Source: JBKPCD01 sp046727175 (GTDB taxonomy: Bacteria; Acidobacteriota; Vicinamibacteria; Vicinamibacterales; 2-12-FULL-66-21). From it: a DNA stretch of 54,436 bases. The first letter of the stretch is position 1; each line of letters starts with the position of its first letter. The notes under the pieces are model-generated. The model saw nothing but the letters and a program-made list of their open reading frames with translations, had not been told where the DNA came from and ran no database searches. Below are positions 33,970 through 45,239 of this stretch, one piece after another. The stretch covers positions 1 to 54,436 of the forward strand of contig JBKPCD010000251.1 in NCBI GenBank assembly GCA_046727175.1, written 5' to 3'. Both the position numbers and the translations under genes were made by a program.

Positions 33970-35421
33970 TCATTCTCGCGAACTCTGAGTCCTCGCCGTC
34001 GGGCGCCATTTCGGCTCGTCTTCGGGACCCGACGGCCCCATCTTTCCGCGGACCGATGCGAGCAGCTCCGATGCGTCGTAGACTCGTCCCGCCTTCATGA
34101 CGAGGCGGACATTCCGCGTGTTGCGGATGTCCTGCAAAGGGTTGCCGCGTACGACGAACAGATCGGCGAGCTTGCCGGCTTCGAGCGTCCCGAGCTTGCC
34201 TGCGACGTTGAGCGCGCGAGCGCCGTTGATCGTTCCGATTTTGATCGCAGCGGCGGCGGGAATCCCGGACAGCACGAGCACGTGCAACTCGCGATGCGAT
34301 CCAAAGCCTGACAGGAACTCACCCCAGCTCGGATGATCGGTGCCGAGCGTGAGCAGACGACCGCCGCCGGCGTCGTAGAAAGCCTTCACTTCCTTCCGTT
34401 TGACCCAGTAGATGCGCTCGAACTGCTCGTTGACTCGTCGGGGGAGGCGAGCCTCGACCGCCTTGCGCGCGTACGGGGTCAGGAAATCCATCTCATTGAT
34501 CCAGTACGTGTAAACCTCGGGATCTCTCTTCGCCCAGTAGTCGTAGGCGGTAACCGTGGCATCGTAGAAAACGTTCCGGCTCAGATAGAGATTGAAGATC
34601 GCTTTCACCTCGGGACCCGTCACATCGAGGCTCTCGAGCGACGCATACGCCGGGCGGTCGGCTGCAATCGCGTCGCCGCCCATGAAGTGCTCGATGCGAT
34701 CGATGCCCATGAGGATTGCCGCCTTCGGGTTCACGCTGTTCCGTGCGCCGGAGTCGAGATGACCGGTCACCGTCAGTCCGTGCACGTGCGCCTGGTCGAT
34801 TAACGCGGCGAGCTGCTCGGGCCCGATCCCTTTGGCCTTGAACCCACGAGCGCCCTTTGCGGCCCAGTCGTCCACTTCGCGTCGAATGCGCTCGGGCGTC
34901 ATCTCGACGGCGTTCCATCCCGGCCGCGCTGTCCCGAAGTATGGGCCCGAGTTGTAGATGCGCGGACCAATCTGGCGGCCCGCGTCGATCGCCTCACGCG
35001 CCGCGCGCATCTCGTCCGGATTCACCTCGCCAGCAGGAAAGGTAGACGTGACGCCGTTTGCCAGGAAGACCACCGGGTTGACGACATGCTCGTCGATGCG
35101 CCCCTCTCCGTAGAGGTCCATCGCGTAGTGGGCGTGCAGATCGAACAGGCCGGGAAGAAGGCATTCGGTGGGCGCGAGATCGATCACGCGCGCGGCAGCC
35201 AGGTCGAGGCCGGTGAGAGTTGCATTGATCGCGAGGATGGTGCCGTTTCGAACGATCAGACCGGTGTTCGGTGCCGTCGCGTCACCGACGGCGTCGAAGA
35301 TCAAGCCGCCGCGAAAAACGACGTCGCCAGTCTGTATCGCGATTCCTGACTGCGAACGCGCTGCGCTACCCGAAAACGCTGCCGATAGCAGCACGACGAC
35401 GAGCATCCACCTGCCGCGCAT
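33970..35421 (-). CDS. Secreted amidohydrolase
   Basis: A 483-residue amidohydrolase with a signal peptide (MRGRWMLVVVLLSAAFSGSAA). Metal ligands are LFDLHAHYAMD (HxH), TVTGHLDSG, RIEHFMGG and the Asp of TLGTDHPSWG; a lysine lies in ARGFKAKGIG. The closing LEAGKLADLFVVRGNPL is the standard small-domain return. It is a distant paralogue of the one at 1852-3270. The preceding S9 peptidase gene on the same strand lies 100 nt upstream, and the heptamer array between them provides AAGGA about 10 nt before this ATG. They may form a peptide-degrading unit. Confidence 0.85.
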   Translation of the reverse strand: MRGRWMLVVVLLSAAFSGSAARSQSGIAIQTGDVVFRGGLIFDAVGDATAPNTGLIVRNGTILAINATLTGLDLAAARVIDLAPTECLLPGLFDLHAHYAMDLYGEGRIDEHVVNPVVFLANGVTSTFPAGEVNPDEMRAAREAIDAGRQIGPRIYNSGPYFGTARPGWNAVEMTPERIRREVDDWAAKGARGFKAKGIGPEQLAALIDQAHVHGLTVTGHLDSGARNSVNPKAAILMGIDRIEHFMGGDAIAADRPAYASLESLDVTGPEVKAIFNLYLSRNVFYDATVTAYDYWAKRDPEVYTYWINEMDFLTPYARKAVEARLPRRVNEQFERIYWVKRKEVKAFYDAGGGRLLTLGTDHPSWGEFLSGFGSHRELHVLVLSGIPAAAAIKIGTINGARALNVAGKLGTLEAGKLADLFVVRGNPLQDIRNTRNVRLVMKAGRVYDASELLASVRGKMGPSGPEDEPKWRPTARTQSSRE

Positions 35422-35427
35422 CTGCGA

Positions 35428-35507
35428 TTTTCCTTTTTCCTTTCCCTTGCCCTTTTCCCTTTTCCCCTTTCCTTTTCCCTTGTCCCTTGTCCCTTGTCCC
35501 TTGTCGT
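35428..35507. repeat. Heptamer array (TTTTCCC/TTGTCCC type)
   Basis: Phased TTTTCCC-like units, with single-base slips near 35450 and 35470, then four units TTGTCCC or TTGTCGT from 35480. On the coding (minus) strand this is a purine-rich GGGAAAA/GGGACAA array between the S9 peptidase stop and the amidohydrolase start. Its edge gives the likely ribosome binding site of the latter. Confidence 0.8.
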
Positions 35508-35521
35508 TCTTTAATGCTCGT

Positions 35522-37675
35522 TTAGCGTCCTGTCTGCGTCGAGGTCCGCGTCGTCCCGCTCTTCAGGTACTGATTCCACCATGTCAGCTCGTTGATCATC
35601 CGGTGGACGTTGTTCCAATGGCCACCAATCCCGTGCGGCTGGCCCGCGTACTGGATCATCTTGGCCGGCACGCCACGCCGCTTCAGCGCGAAGTACATCT
35701 GCTCGCCTTCTTCGTACGGCACGCGCTGATCCATCTCGCCGTGGATGAAGAGCGTCGGCGTCCGCACGTTGCCCGCGTAGGCGAGCGGGGACTGTTTGAT
35801 CATCCGGTCACGGGCGTCCTTGTCCCAGGGAGTCCCGAAGAACTCCGTCTCTTTGGTTCGATAGATGTCCGCTGTGCCGTAATCGCTCATCCAGTTCGAG
35901 ACTCCGGCTCCCGTAATCGCGGCGGCGAATCGATCGGGATACTGCGTGATCAACCAGTTCGTCATGAAGCCGCCGTACGAGTGGCCCGTGTGCCCGACGC
36001 GCTTCGGGTCAACCGGGTACCGCTTGAGCACGTAGTCGATGCCCGAGACGACGTCCTCGCCGTCCTTCCTGCCCCATTCACCCCAGGTCGCCCACTTGAA
36101 CGCTTCACCGTAGCCGGTGGAGCTGCGGAAGTTCGTGTCGAACACGAAGTAGCCGTTCGCCGCGAAGTACTGATGCTTGAAATCGAAGCTGTACCCTATC
36201 GCAGAGTGAGGGCCGCCGTGGCTCGCGACGATCATCGGGAACGGTCCCTTCTGCGCGTCGTATCCGTACGGGAACATCAACCAGCCTTCGATCTGCGTGC
36301 CGTCGTAACTGGGCCAGCACAGTCGCTCCGCTTTGCTGAACGCCACCTCGGTCGCAATTCGCTTGTGAGCCTCCGTCAGCTTCCGCTCGTTGGTCCCGTC
36401 GATGTTCGAGACATAGACTTCGGTCGGCAGCTCGTGCACGCCGACTGTGTACGCGATTCTGGTGAAGGCCTTGTCGAAGGTGACGCTGGCGATCCGTCGC
36501 GGACCTTTCGTGACCTGCTCGACTTTTCCGCCGGGCACGGACGCGCGAAAGAGATGGGATTCGCCGCCGATTCCGGCGGTGAAGTAGACGAAGCGGCCAT
36601 CCGGGGCCCATCGCGTTGGTCCAGGCTCGAGGTCCCAGTCTTTCGTGAGGTTGATGGGCTCTCCGCCAGCGAGCGGACGGATGTACAAATCACTCGGTCC
36701 GCCATGATTCAGCTTCTGCTGGATGATCATGTCGGTGCCCGGATCGCGTACGTACGACAGGTACTTCCCGTCGTGCGAAAAGCCCGGATCCGTGTACACG
36801 TATCCATCGTCGGTCAGTCGTGTGACCTTGCCGTCGATCGTCACCGTCCACAAGTCGGGGCTTTCGTATTTCAGTTCATCGCGCCAGTCCGGATTGGCGG
36901 TGAAGACGAGCTGCGTGGAGTCGGGATGCCAGGCAAGCTCGCCAGGGCGGATATCGAGGTCGGTCAGGACCCGTGGTTCTCCGCCACCGGCCGGATTGAT
37001 CGCGATCTGTAGCGCGGGACGTGCGCGGTTGTTGGGCGCGGGAAACGGCTGACCATCGCGTTGGAAGTCCTTCCAATCGAATATCGCGCCCTTGAAACGC
37101 TCTTCGTGACGCTTCTCGAAATCGCTCGCGTAATCGGCCGTCGGACGCGTTTGCGCCTTCGCGATCATCGTCGCGGCCCACTTGCCATCAGGGCTTGGGA
37201 TTCCTGCCGCCTCCTCGCCGTCACCGCCACCGCGCCCGCTCCGTCCACCGCGTTCGCCGCGGCCGTCTGATCGCGTCTCAGCGCCTTTCGATGGTGGCGC
37301 GCCAGGATTCGCCGGATCGATGGTCCACTGTTGGCGATCCGCGACGTACTGGAGCCGGCTATCCGTCGTCCATCGCGTGCCGGTTACGTCCCGCCCGTAG
37401 TGCAGCACGCGCCAGGGCTTTTCCACCCCATCGGTCGCGACGAGCCACGCCTCGGTGCGTGTGCTGTTGTCTTCCTCGATTCGATTCGAGAGCGAATATA
37501 CCACCCACTTTCCGTCCGGTGAGATGACTGGTGTCCCGACAGTTTGAATGCGGTAGTAGTCCTCGATGGTCAGCGCACGACCGATTGAAGAGTGCTGACG
37601 CGCGGCGAGAGGAAAGGTCGTCCACGACAGAATGCTTCCCGCGCAGAGGAACAGACCGACACGCAGCAGTCGCAT
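35522..37675 (-). CDS. Secreted S9 family (DPP/acylaminoacyl) peptidase
   Basis: About 717 residues. The ATG at 37675 is chosen because it gives a signal peptide (MRLLRVGLFLCAGSILSW); the open frame to 37774 reads through repeat. The N-terminal half is a WD40-like beta-propeller (PVISPDGKWVVYSLSN, WAPDGRFVYFT). The C-terminal 260 residues are the peptidase: nucleophile GHSYGGFMT, acid GEMDQRVPYEEG and base AGQPHGIGG. It should trim oligopeptides in the periplasm. A Gly/Arg/Asp-rich loop with low complexity lies around residue 130-150. Confidence 0.9.
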   Translation of the reverse strand: MRLLRVGLFLCAGSILSWTTFPLAARQHSSIGRALTIEDYYRIQTVGTPVISPDGKWVVYSLSNRIEEDNSTRTEAWLVATDGVEKPWRVLHYGRDVTGTRWTTDSRLQYVADRQQWTIDPANPGAPPSKGAETRSDGRGERGGRSGRGGGDGEEAAGIPSPDGKWAATMIAKAQTRPTADYASDFEKRHEERFKGAIFDWKDFQRDGQPFPAPNNRARPALQIAINPAGGGEPRVLTDLDIRPGELAWHPDSTQLVFTANPDWRDELKYESPDLWTVTIDGKVTRLTDDGYVYTDPGFSHDGKYLSYVRDPGTDMIIQQKLNHGGPSDLYIRPLAGGEPINLTKDWDLEPGPTRWAPDGRFVYFTAGIGGESHLFRASVPGGKVEQVTKGPRRIASVTFDKAFTRIAYTVGVHELPTEVYVSNIDGTNERKLTEAHKRIATEVAFSKAERLCWPSYDGTQIEGWLMFPYGYDAQKGPFPMIVASHGGPHSAIGYSFDFKHQYFAANGYFVFDTNFRSSTGYGEAFKWATWGEWGRKDGEDVVSGIDYVLKRYPVDPKRVGHTGHSYGGFMTNWLITQYPDRFAAAITGAGVSNWMSDYGTADIYRTKETEFFGTPWDKDARDRMIKQSPLAYAGNVRTPTLFIHGEMDQRVPYEEGEQMYFALKRRGVPAKMIQYAGQPHGIGGHWNNVHRMINELTWWNQYLKSGTTRTSTQTGR

Positions 37676-37707
37676 ACGGGCCTCCACCGACGGTGACCCA
37701 AGCTTGG

Positions 37708-37742
37708 GGCTCACGGCTTTGGGCGTTAGGCCAGCCGGACGA
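37708..37742. repeat. Short heptamer array (GGGCTCA type)
   Basis: Five phased 7-nt units, GGGCTCA, CGGCTTT, GGGCGTT, AGGCCAG and CCGGACG, lie in the divergent gap upstream of the S9 peptidase. The unit type resembles those at 9974 and 23546 but is more diverged. Confidence 0.5.
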
Positions 37743-37767
37743 AATCGTCGAGAGACGCGCCCGCATC

Positions 37768-37795
37768 TTAACAAAGAACAGAACGTGCATATAAT
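37768..37795 (+). promoter_or_regulatory. Sigma-70-type promoter for the SnoaL-like gene
   Basis: TTAACA (37768-37773), a 16-nt spacer and a perfect TATAAT (37790-37795). It precedes AGGAGG and the ATG at 37859. Confidence 0.6.
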
Positions 37796-37858
37796 GGCGC
37801 GAACCCCTTACAACTGGTGTCGTTTCGATCTGGTCATTCCAAAATCGAGGAGGTCCAC

Positions 37859-38368
37859 ATGCGCCGTCGTTTGACGCTCGTGATCGTCGGAGTTGCGTTG
37901 GCGGGAGCGCTCGTTTCTGCCCAGACGCCAGGCAAATCGTCTCCGCAAGCCAGCAAGGCCGGGGCAGGGCCCGATCGTGCCCGCCTGGCGCAAGTGATCG
38001 CCGCCTGGTCCTCTATGGATGTTGCGAAAGCGGCACCGTTCTACGCCAAGGATCCAGGTCTGACGTTCTACGACATCGCGCCGCGCAAGTACAACGGCTG
38101 GTCGGAGTATGAAAAAGGGACGAACGAGATGTTCAAGACGGTGAAATCGCTCGCAATGAAGGTGAACGACGATGCGCAGGTTCACCATGCCGGGAACGCG
38201 GCGTGGGCGACTGCGACCGTAGACGGCGAGATGGTCAACAAGGACGGCTCGCGCTTGAAGATTGACGCCCGCTGGACATCGGTGTGGGAGAAACGTGGCA
38301 ACGAGTGGCTCATCGTGCACGAGCACTTCTCGATGCCTTTCCCCGAACAGCCGCCGGCCAAGAAGTAG
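37859..38368 (+). CDS. Secreted SnoaL/DUF4440-like protein
   Basis: About 169 residues. The ATG at 37859 has AGGAGG 6 nt before it and gives a signal peptide (RRRLTLVIVGVALAGALVSAQ). The mature part is a cone-shaped NTF2-like fold: IAAWSSMDVAKAAPFYAKDPGLTFYDI, a central KYNGWSEYEKG and the closing WEKRGNEWLIVHEHFSMP. Such proteins are ligand-binding or isomerase-like; nothing here fixes a function. Its last 59 nt overlap the end of the convergent spermidine-synthase-like gene. Confidence 0.8.
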   Translation: MRRRLTLVIVGVALAGALVSAQTPGKSSPQASKAGAGPDRARLAQVIAAWSSMDVAKAAPFYAKDPGLTFYDIAPRKYNGWSEYEKGTNEMFKTVKSLAMKVNDDAQVHHAGNAAWATATVDGEMVNKDGSRLKIDARWTSVWEKRGNEWLIVHEHFSMPFPEQPPAKK

Positions 38369-40751
38369 CGAGATCTGACTGCTTCGTCCGCCGCTGGAGG
38401 ATCGTCAGCGGCACCAGCAATGCGCCGTAGAGCATGGCCGCCGCGATCAGATTGAATCGGATGCCAAAGAAGATCGAGATCGCGACGGCCACGATGGAGC
38501 CCAGGACACCACAGGCGCCGTTGACGCCCCACATCCAGGCCGTCGTCAGCGGCGACACCGCGCCTAGCAGCCTCATGCCGATAGGAAAGAAGACACCCAG
38601 TGCCGTCGAGGCGACTGCGACGAGGCTTACCACGATGACGCTCCGCACCGCCAATCCGAAGGTGATGGTCGACTGGGTGACCGGTGGAATCGCCAGAGTG
38701 AGCGCGACGAGGAGTCCCGCCGCGATGAGCGGCAATGCCCGTTCGTACCCGGGAAGCACGGCCGGTATTCTGTCCGAGACATAGCTGCCGACACCCGCGA
38801 ACAGGATCATCGAAAAGAGGGTGATCGACAGCGTGTGTGTCGGATGACCGAGGTAGATCGCGAAGCGCTGCAGCAGCGCGACTTGCGTGAGCATGAAGCC
38901 GAGGCCGATCGCCGCAAAATAGAGCACTGACGCGCCGAAGGTTCGACTATCCAGTGGTGACCAGCCGTTCGCAACGAGCGGCAGGACGATCAGCACCACA
39001 ACCAGCGCCATCGTGATCACGAAGAGGCCAATCAGCGTCGTCGTTGCGTAGATGTTGCCGCTGACGACGCCCTGCTGCGGCAAGGCCTCGCGCCAGGCAA
39101 TGCTCTTGGGCTTCAGCATGTTGAAGAAGAACGGCCGGTCGTCCGTCGGCGGCGTGAAGTCCAGCCGGGGATCGCTCGTGGCATCCAGCAGTTCGGCGCG
39201 GTTGCGGCTGTTTGCGATCCGCTCGAGCCGGTCGATGGCTCCGGTCTTCCACGGGCCGACTTGAATCGTAAAGTCCTCCTCGGTTGCGACCCGTTCCACG
39301 ACATCGCGATCGCCTGCCGTGAACGGGGATCGTGACACGATCAGCGTCGCCACCCTGTCGCGTGACACGAGCAGCATGTGATCGCGCGGATTCGCGACAC
39401 GCCGGTCGATGAGCGAGGCCGCACCCAGCGCGAGCAGCCGGCTCGTCTCGGACACCTCACCCGGCGCGAACCAGCGCGACACGCTGAACAGGCCCGTCTC
39501 TGTCAGTCGCGACAACATCACGCGCCAGGCCTCGACCGTGTACAGGCCGTTCTCCGTAAGGCTGTACGCCCCGGCACCGGTTGCCGCCCACGTATCGATC
39601 AGCGACATCTGGATGACATCGAAGCGATCGACGCTTCGCGTCAGGAACGCTCGCCCGTCGTCATGCACCAGCGTCACTTCAGGGCGATCGGCGAGGCTCG
39701 CGAAGCGACGATGATCGTCCGTCAGCAATCGCACCATCGTCTGATTCACGTCGATGCCCGTGACCCGCGTGTTTCCCCCCCAGATTGCCGCCAGCAGGTC
39801 GCGACCGCCGCCGAAACCAATCACGGCGACCGATCCGCGACGAAGGTAGTAGGGGAGAGAGGTCACATCGTGTCGCACCCAGTCGAGGGTTGCAGGTTCT
39901 CCGCTCCATCGCGTGATCGGCGTGCCTGCTTGACCGTCGATCACCATCCAGGCAGACTCGATTCCCGAATGCACCTGCCGCGCGCCAGCACCCCAGAGAA
40001 ACGGCTCCGACACACCTGGCCGCTCCACGACGACGTACGAGTGGCTGTTCCAGTACGTGCGATCGATGTGCGGCGCCATCCAGAAAAAACGGTTCTTCGT
40101 GTAGGCGATCTCGAGACCGTTCATCCGTGCGCCGTTGGCTGTGGCAGCGGCTGCGAAGCCGATCGCGATTACCAGCGCAACCCGGCGCTGCTTCCTATCG
40201 AACCCCGTGTTGAAGCAGTAGGCGCCGATCGCCGCAATGGCCGCTCCGAGCAGGACGACCGAGCTCAGGTTGAACCGGCCGGAGTCGAGGAGAGGCACGA
40301 CGGCCAGGCACCCGAATGCCGCGCCTGCGAGGTCGCACGCGTAGAGATGGCCGATGGACGCTCGCGCGCGCGTCAGCGCGATCGTCACCGTGACCCCCGA
40401 GAAGTAGAAGGGGACCGTGAGCGCGGCAATGACCGTCGCGAACGACGCGACTCCAATCGGCGACGCCATCGGCTGCACCGTCAGCGGGATGCAGAGACAG
40501 ACGACGTGCGATGCCGACATCGCGATGGCGAAGGCCAGCGCACTGCCCGGCAAACGCTCGAGTGCGGCCTGCCCCTCGAACGCGCGTCCGCCGACATGGA
40601 CCCGAATCGCGCCTGCGGCCATCCCGAGCATCGCGAGCGACAGCGCGAGAAAGGAGAGGTGATACCAGGTCACGACCGAGAGGAGACGCGCGTCGAGGAT
40701 TTCGAGGAGGAGCGTCGCGAACGTGACACAGAACAGCCCGGCGAAGAGCAT
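38310..40751 (-). CDS. Spermidine-synthase-like domain inside a membrane protein
   Basis: An 813-residue polytopic protein. About seven N-terminal helices (GLFCVTFATLLLEILDARLLS at the start) are followed by a soluble Rossmann domain at residues about 290-480 with GSVAVIGFGGGRDLLAAIWGG and VTGIDVNQTMVRL, the pattern of the aminopropyltransferase/SAM fold. Further helices follow up to the C-terminus (TTTLIGLFVITMALVVVLIVL). No polyamine genes are nearby. It resembles the fused SpeE-like membrane proteins of unknown substrate. The 3' end overlaps the SnoaL-like gene on the other strand by 59 nt. Confidence 0.75.
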   Translation of the reverse strand: MLFAGLFCVTFATLLLEILDARLLSVVTWYHLSFLALSLAMLGMAAGAIRVHVGGRAFEGQAALERLPGSALAFAIAMSASHVVCLCIPLTVQPMASPIGVASFATVIAALTVPFYFSGVTVTIALTRARASIGHLYACDLAGAAFGCLAVVPLLDSGRFNLSSVVLLGAAIAAIGAYCFNTGFDRKQRRVALVIAIGFAAAATANGARMNGLEIAYTKNRFFWMAPHIDRTYWNSHSYVVVERPGVSEPFLWGAGARQVHSGIESAWMVIDGQAGTPITRWSGEPATLDWVRHDVTSLPYYLRRGSVAVIGFGGGRDLLAAIWGGNTRVTGIDVNQTMVRLLTDDHRRFASLADRPEVTLVHDDGRAFLTRSVDRFDVIQMSLIDTWAATGAGAYSLTENGLYTVEAWRVMLSRLTETGLFSVSRWFAPGEVSETSRLLALGAASLIDRRVANPRDHMLLVSRDRVATLIVSRSPFTAGDRDVVERVATEEDFTIQVGPWKTGAIDRLERIANSRNRAELLDATSDPRLDFTPPTDDRPFFFNMLKPKSIAWREALPQQGVVSGNIYATTTLIGLFVITMALVVVLIVLPLVANGWSPLDSRTFGASVLYFAAIGLGFMLTQVALLQRFAIYLGHPTHTLSITLFSMILFAGVGSYVSDRIPAVLPGYERALPLIAAGLLVALTLAIPPVTQSTITFGLAVRSVIVVSLVAVASTALGVFFPIGMRLLGAVSPLTTAWMWGVNGACGVLGSIVAVAISIFFGIRFNLIAAAMLYGALLVPLTILQRRTKQSDLATSWPAAVRGKASRSARAR

Positions 40752-40771
40752 CTGGGTATTGTATGACCCGG

Positions 40772-42094
40772 CTATGTTCTGCCGTTCGCCATCGACGCGA
40801 GAAACTCCGCGTTGCTCTTCGTCTTCGCCATCCTGGACAGCAGCAGTTCCATCGCTTCAGCAGGTGACAGCGGCGTCAGCACCTTGCGCAGGACCCAGAC
40901 GCGATTCAGATCTTCCTTTGGCAGCAGGAGCTCTTCCTTCCGTGTGCCGCTCTTCTGGATGTCAATCGCCGGGAACACGCGGCGGTCCGCAAGCTTGCGA
41001 TCGAGGTGGATCTCGAGGTTGCCGGTTCCCTTAAACTCCTCGAAGATGACTTCGTCCATCCGCGAGCCGGTGTCGATCAGCGCCGTCGCGATGATCGTCA
41101 GCGACCCGCCCTGCTCGACGTTGCGCGCGGCGCCGAAGAAGCGCTTCGGCCGCTGCAGGGCGTTGCTGTCCACGCCGCCCGAGAGCACCTTACCGGACGC
41201 CGGCACGATCGTGTTGTAGGCGCGCGCGAGCCGCGTAATCGAGTCGAGCAGGATCACCACGTCCTTCCGGTGCTCGACGAGCCGCTTCGCCTTCTCGATC
41301 ACCATCTCGGCGACCTGGACGTGCCGGGTCGCGGGCTCGTCGAACGTCGACGAGATCACCTCGCCCCTGACGGACCGCTGCATGTCAGTGACCTCTTCGG
41401 GCCGCTCGTCAATGAGCAGCACGATCAGGTACACCTCCGGATGGTTCGTCGTGATGCTGTTCGCGATGTTCTGCAGCAGCATCGTCTTGCCGGTGCGCGG
41501 CGGCGCGACGATGAGGCCGCGCTGGCCCTTGCCGATCGGGACCATCAGGTCCATGACGCGCGCAGACAGGTTGTCCGACACCGTCTCGAGCGAGACTCGA
41601 TTCTGCGGATAGAGCGGCGTGAGATTCTCGAAAAAGATCTTCTCGCGTCCCCGGTCCGGCGGCTCGAAGTTGACCGCCTCGACCTTGATCAGCGCGAAGT
41701 AGCGTTCGCCGTCCTTCGGCTGGCGGATCTGTCCGGAGATCGTGTCGCCGGTGTGCAGGTCGAACTTCCGGATCTGCGACGGCGAGACGTAGATGTCGTC
41801 CGGTCCGGGCAGGTAGTTGTAATCAGGCGCCCGGAGGAAGCCGAATCCGTCTGGCAATGTCTCGAGCACGCCTTCCGAGAAGAGCATGCCGCTCTTCTCC
41901 GCGCGCGAGCGGAGGATACTGAAGATCAACTCCTGCTTGCGCATACCGGTCGCACCGGGGACGTCGAGCTGCCTGGCGATAGCAGTGAGCTCCGCCACAC
42001 TCATCTCCTTGAGGGTGCCGAGCTCGACCGTCGGCGGTTCTGGTGCGGCAGCGGTCGCTACCGATTTCTGACGATTGTCGCGATGTTCTTCCAC
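40772..42094 (-). CDS. rho: Transcription termination factor Rho
   Basis: A 440-residue hexameric RNA-dependent ATPase that ends transcription. The N-terminal helix bundle begins at LKEMSVAELTAIARQL. The RNA-binding cold-shock-like domain contains GVLETLPDGFGFLR, and the ATPase domain has Walker A APPRTGKTMLLQ, IDERPEEVTDM and the R-loop region GTGNLEIHLDRKLADRR. Its first 37 nt overlap the end of engB, so translation is probably coupled. Rho next to the clp/lon block is not the textbook location. Confidence 0.97.
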   Translation of the reverse strand: MEEHRDNRQKSVATAAAPEPPTVELGTLKEMSVAELTAIARQLDVPGATGMRKQELIFSILRSRAEKSGMLFSEGVLETLPDGFGFLRAPDYNYLPGPDDIYVSPSQIRKFDLHTGDTISGQIRQPKDGERYFALIKVEAVNFEPPDRGREKIFFENLTPLYPQNRVSLETVSDNLSARVMDLMVPIGKGQRGLIVAPPRTGKTMLLQNIANSITTNHPEVYLIVLLIDERPEEVTDMQRSVRGEVISSTFDEPATRHVQVAEMVIEKAKRLVEHRKDVVILLDSITRLARAYNTIVPASGKVLSGGVDSNALQRPKRFFGAARNVEQGGSLTIIATALIDTGSRMDEVIFEEFKGTGNLEIHLDRKLADRRVFPAIDIQKSGTRKEELLLPKEDLNRVWVLRKVLTPLSPAEAMELLLSRMAKTKSNAEFLASMANGRT

Positions 42095-42675
42095 AGGTCT
42101 TCCAATCCTTCGCCGCTCTGCGCCGAAACGGGCACGGCGGCCTTTCCGAAACGTTCGCTAAGAGTTTTCAGGGTACGCGCGCGCTCCGCGCGCGAGAGTT
42201 TGTCGATTTTGGTGGCCACGATGTCGTAGTCGACGCCGAGCTCGTCGAGCCACCGCGCCGCCGCCCGATCGGAGTCCAAAGCGACGTGTCGGACATCGAT
42301 CAACAGGAGCGCCGATGCGAGGAAAGCCGGAGCGCGGAGCTTGAGCTGGAAGTAGGCTTCGGCAACAGCTCGCAATTCGACCGCTCCCTCGGCTCCCCCC
42401 CGCGCATATCCGTACCCCGGCAGATCGACGAGGTACACCGACCACAGACCCGGACCACCGGGACCTCCGTCCAGAGTGACGCGATAGAAATTCCCGAGCC
42501 GCGTCTTGCCTGGCGCCGCACTCGTACGCGCGACCTTCGCGCGACAGAGCGCGTTGATCAGACTCGATTTCCCGACGTTGGAGCGGCCCGCGAGCGGAAT
42601 CTGCGGGACTCCGTCGCGCGGAATCCGATCGCCAGCGGCGGCGCTCGTGACGAATTCGGCGGAAAGGACTTTCAA
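42058..42675 (-). CDS. engB: Ribosome biogenesis GTPase YihA/EngB
   Basis: A 205-residue GTPase needed for 50S assembly. It has the opening AEFVTSAAAGDRIPRDGVPQIPLAGRSNVGKSSLIN (G1), G2 in KTRLGNFY, G3 DLPGYGYA and G4 TKIDKLSR. The TTG at 42675 matches the family N-terminus and directly abuts a heptamer array, so no Shine-Dalgarno is in the usual place. It lies between lon and rho on the same strand, as in the common lon-engB order. Confidence 0.93.
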   Translation of the reverse strand: MKVLSAEFVTSAAAGDRIPRDGVPQIPLAGRSNVGKSSLINALCRAKVARTSAAPGKTRLGNFYRVTLDGGPGGPGLWSVYLVDLPGYGYARGGAEGAVELRAVAEAYFQLKLRAPAFLASALLLIDVRHVALDSDRAAARWLDELGVDYDIVATKIDKLSRAERARTLKTLSERFGKAAVPVSAQSGEGLEDLWKNIATIVRNR

Positions 42676-42762
42676 AGGGAAAAGGCAAAAGGGAGAAGGG
42701 ACAAGAAAGAGGTTTTTCCGTTCTCCCTTTTCCCTTTTCCCTTTTCCCTTTTCCTTTCTCCC
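42674..42762. repeat. Heptamer array with inverted halves (AAAGGGA / TTTTCCC)
   Basis: Left units AAAGGGA, AAAGGCA and GAAGGGA from 42674. Right units TTCTCCC and TTTTCCC from 42721 to 42762, with the period kept. The halves are complementary and would form a long hairpin. It fills the gap between the lon stop and the engB start and touches the TTG start codon. Confidence 0.85.
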
Positions 42763-42771
42763 TTGACTGCG

Positions 42772-45168
<2,397 letters not shown>

Positions 45169-45186
45169 GGAGTCCTAACGATTCCT

Positions 45187-45235
45187 GATTGGCGCTTGCT
45201 GATTAGTCAGCAGTCAGCAGCCCGCAATCAGCAAT
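45187..45235. repeat. Heptamer array (CAGCAGT/GATTAGT type) between clpX and lon
   Basis: Seven gapless 7-nt units: GATTGGC, GCTTGCT, GATTAGT, CAGCAGT, CAGCAGC, CCGCAAT and CAGCAAT. CTGATT and AATCAG types face each other, so the halves can partly pair. It ends 4 nt from the clpX stop. Confidence 0.75.
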
Positions 45236-45239
45236 TTGC

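Noticed and set aside
35168..37012. 614-codon open frame antisense to the S9 peptidase
   Set aside because: The minus-strand peptidase has clear domains and catalytic motifs; the antisense frame shows no domain and no start signal.
39378..40766. 462-codon open frame antisense to the spermidine-synthase-like gene
   Set aside because: Composition (Arg/His/Asp-rich) and lack of any motif mark it as a shadow of the real gene.
41006..42229. 407-codon open frame antisense to rho
   Set aside because: Rho is unmistakable on the minus strand; this is its shadow.
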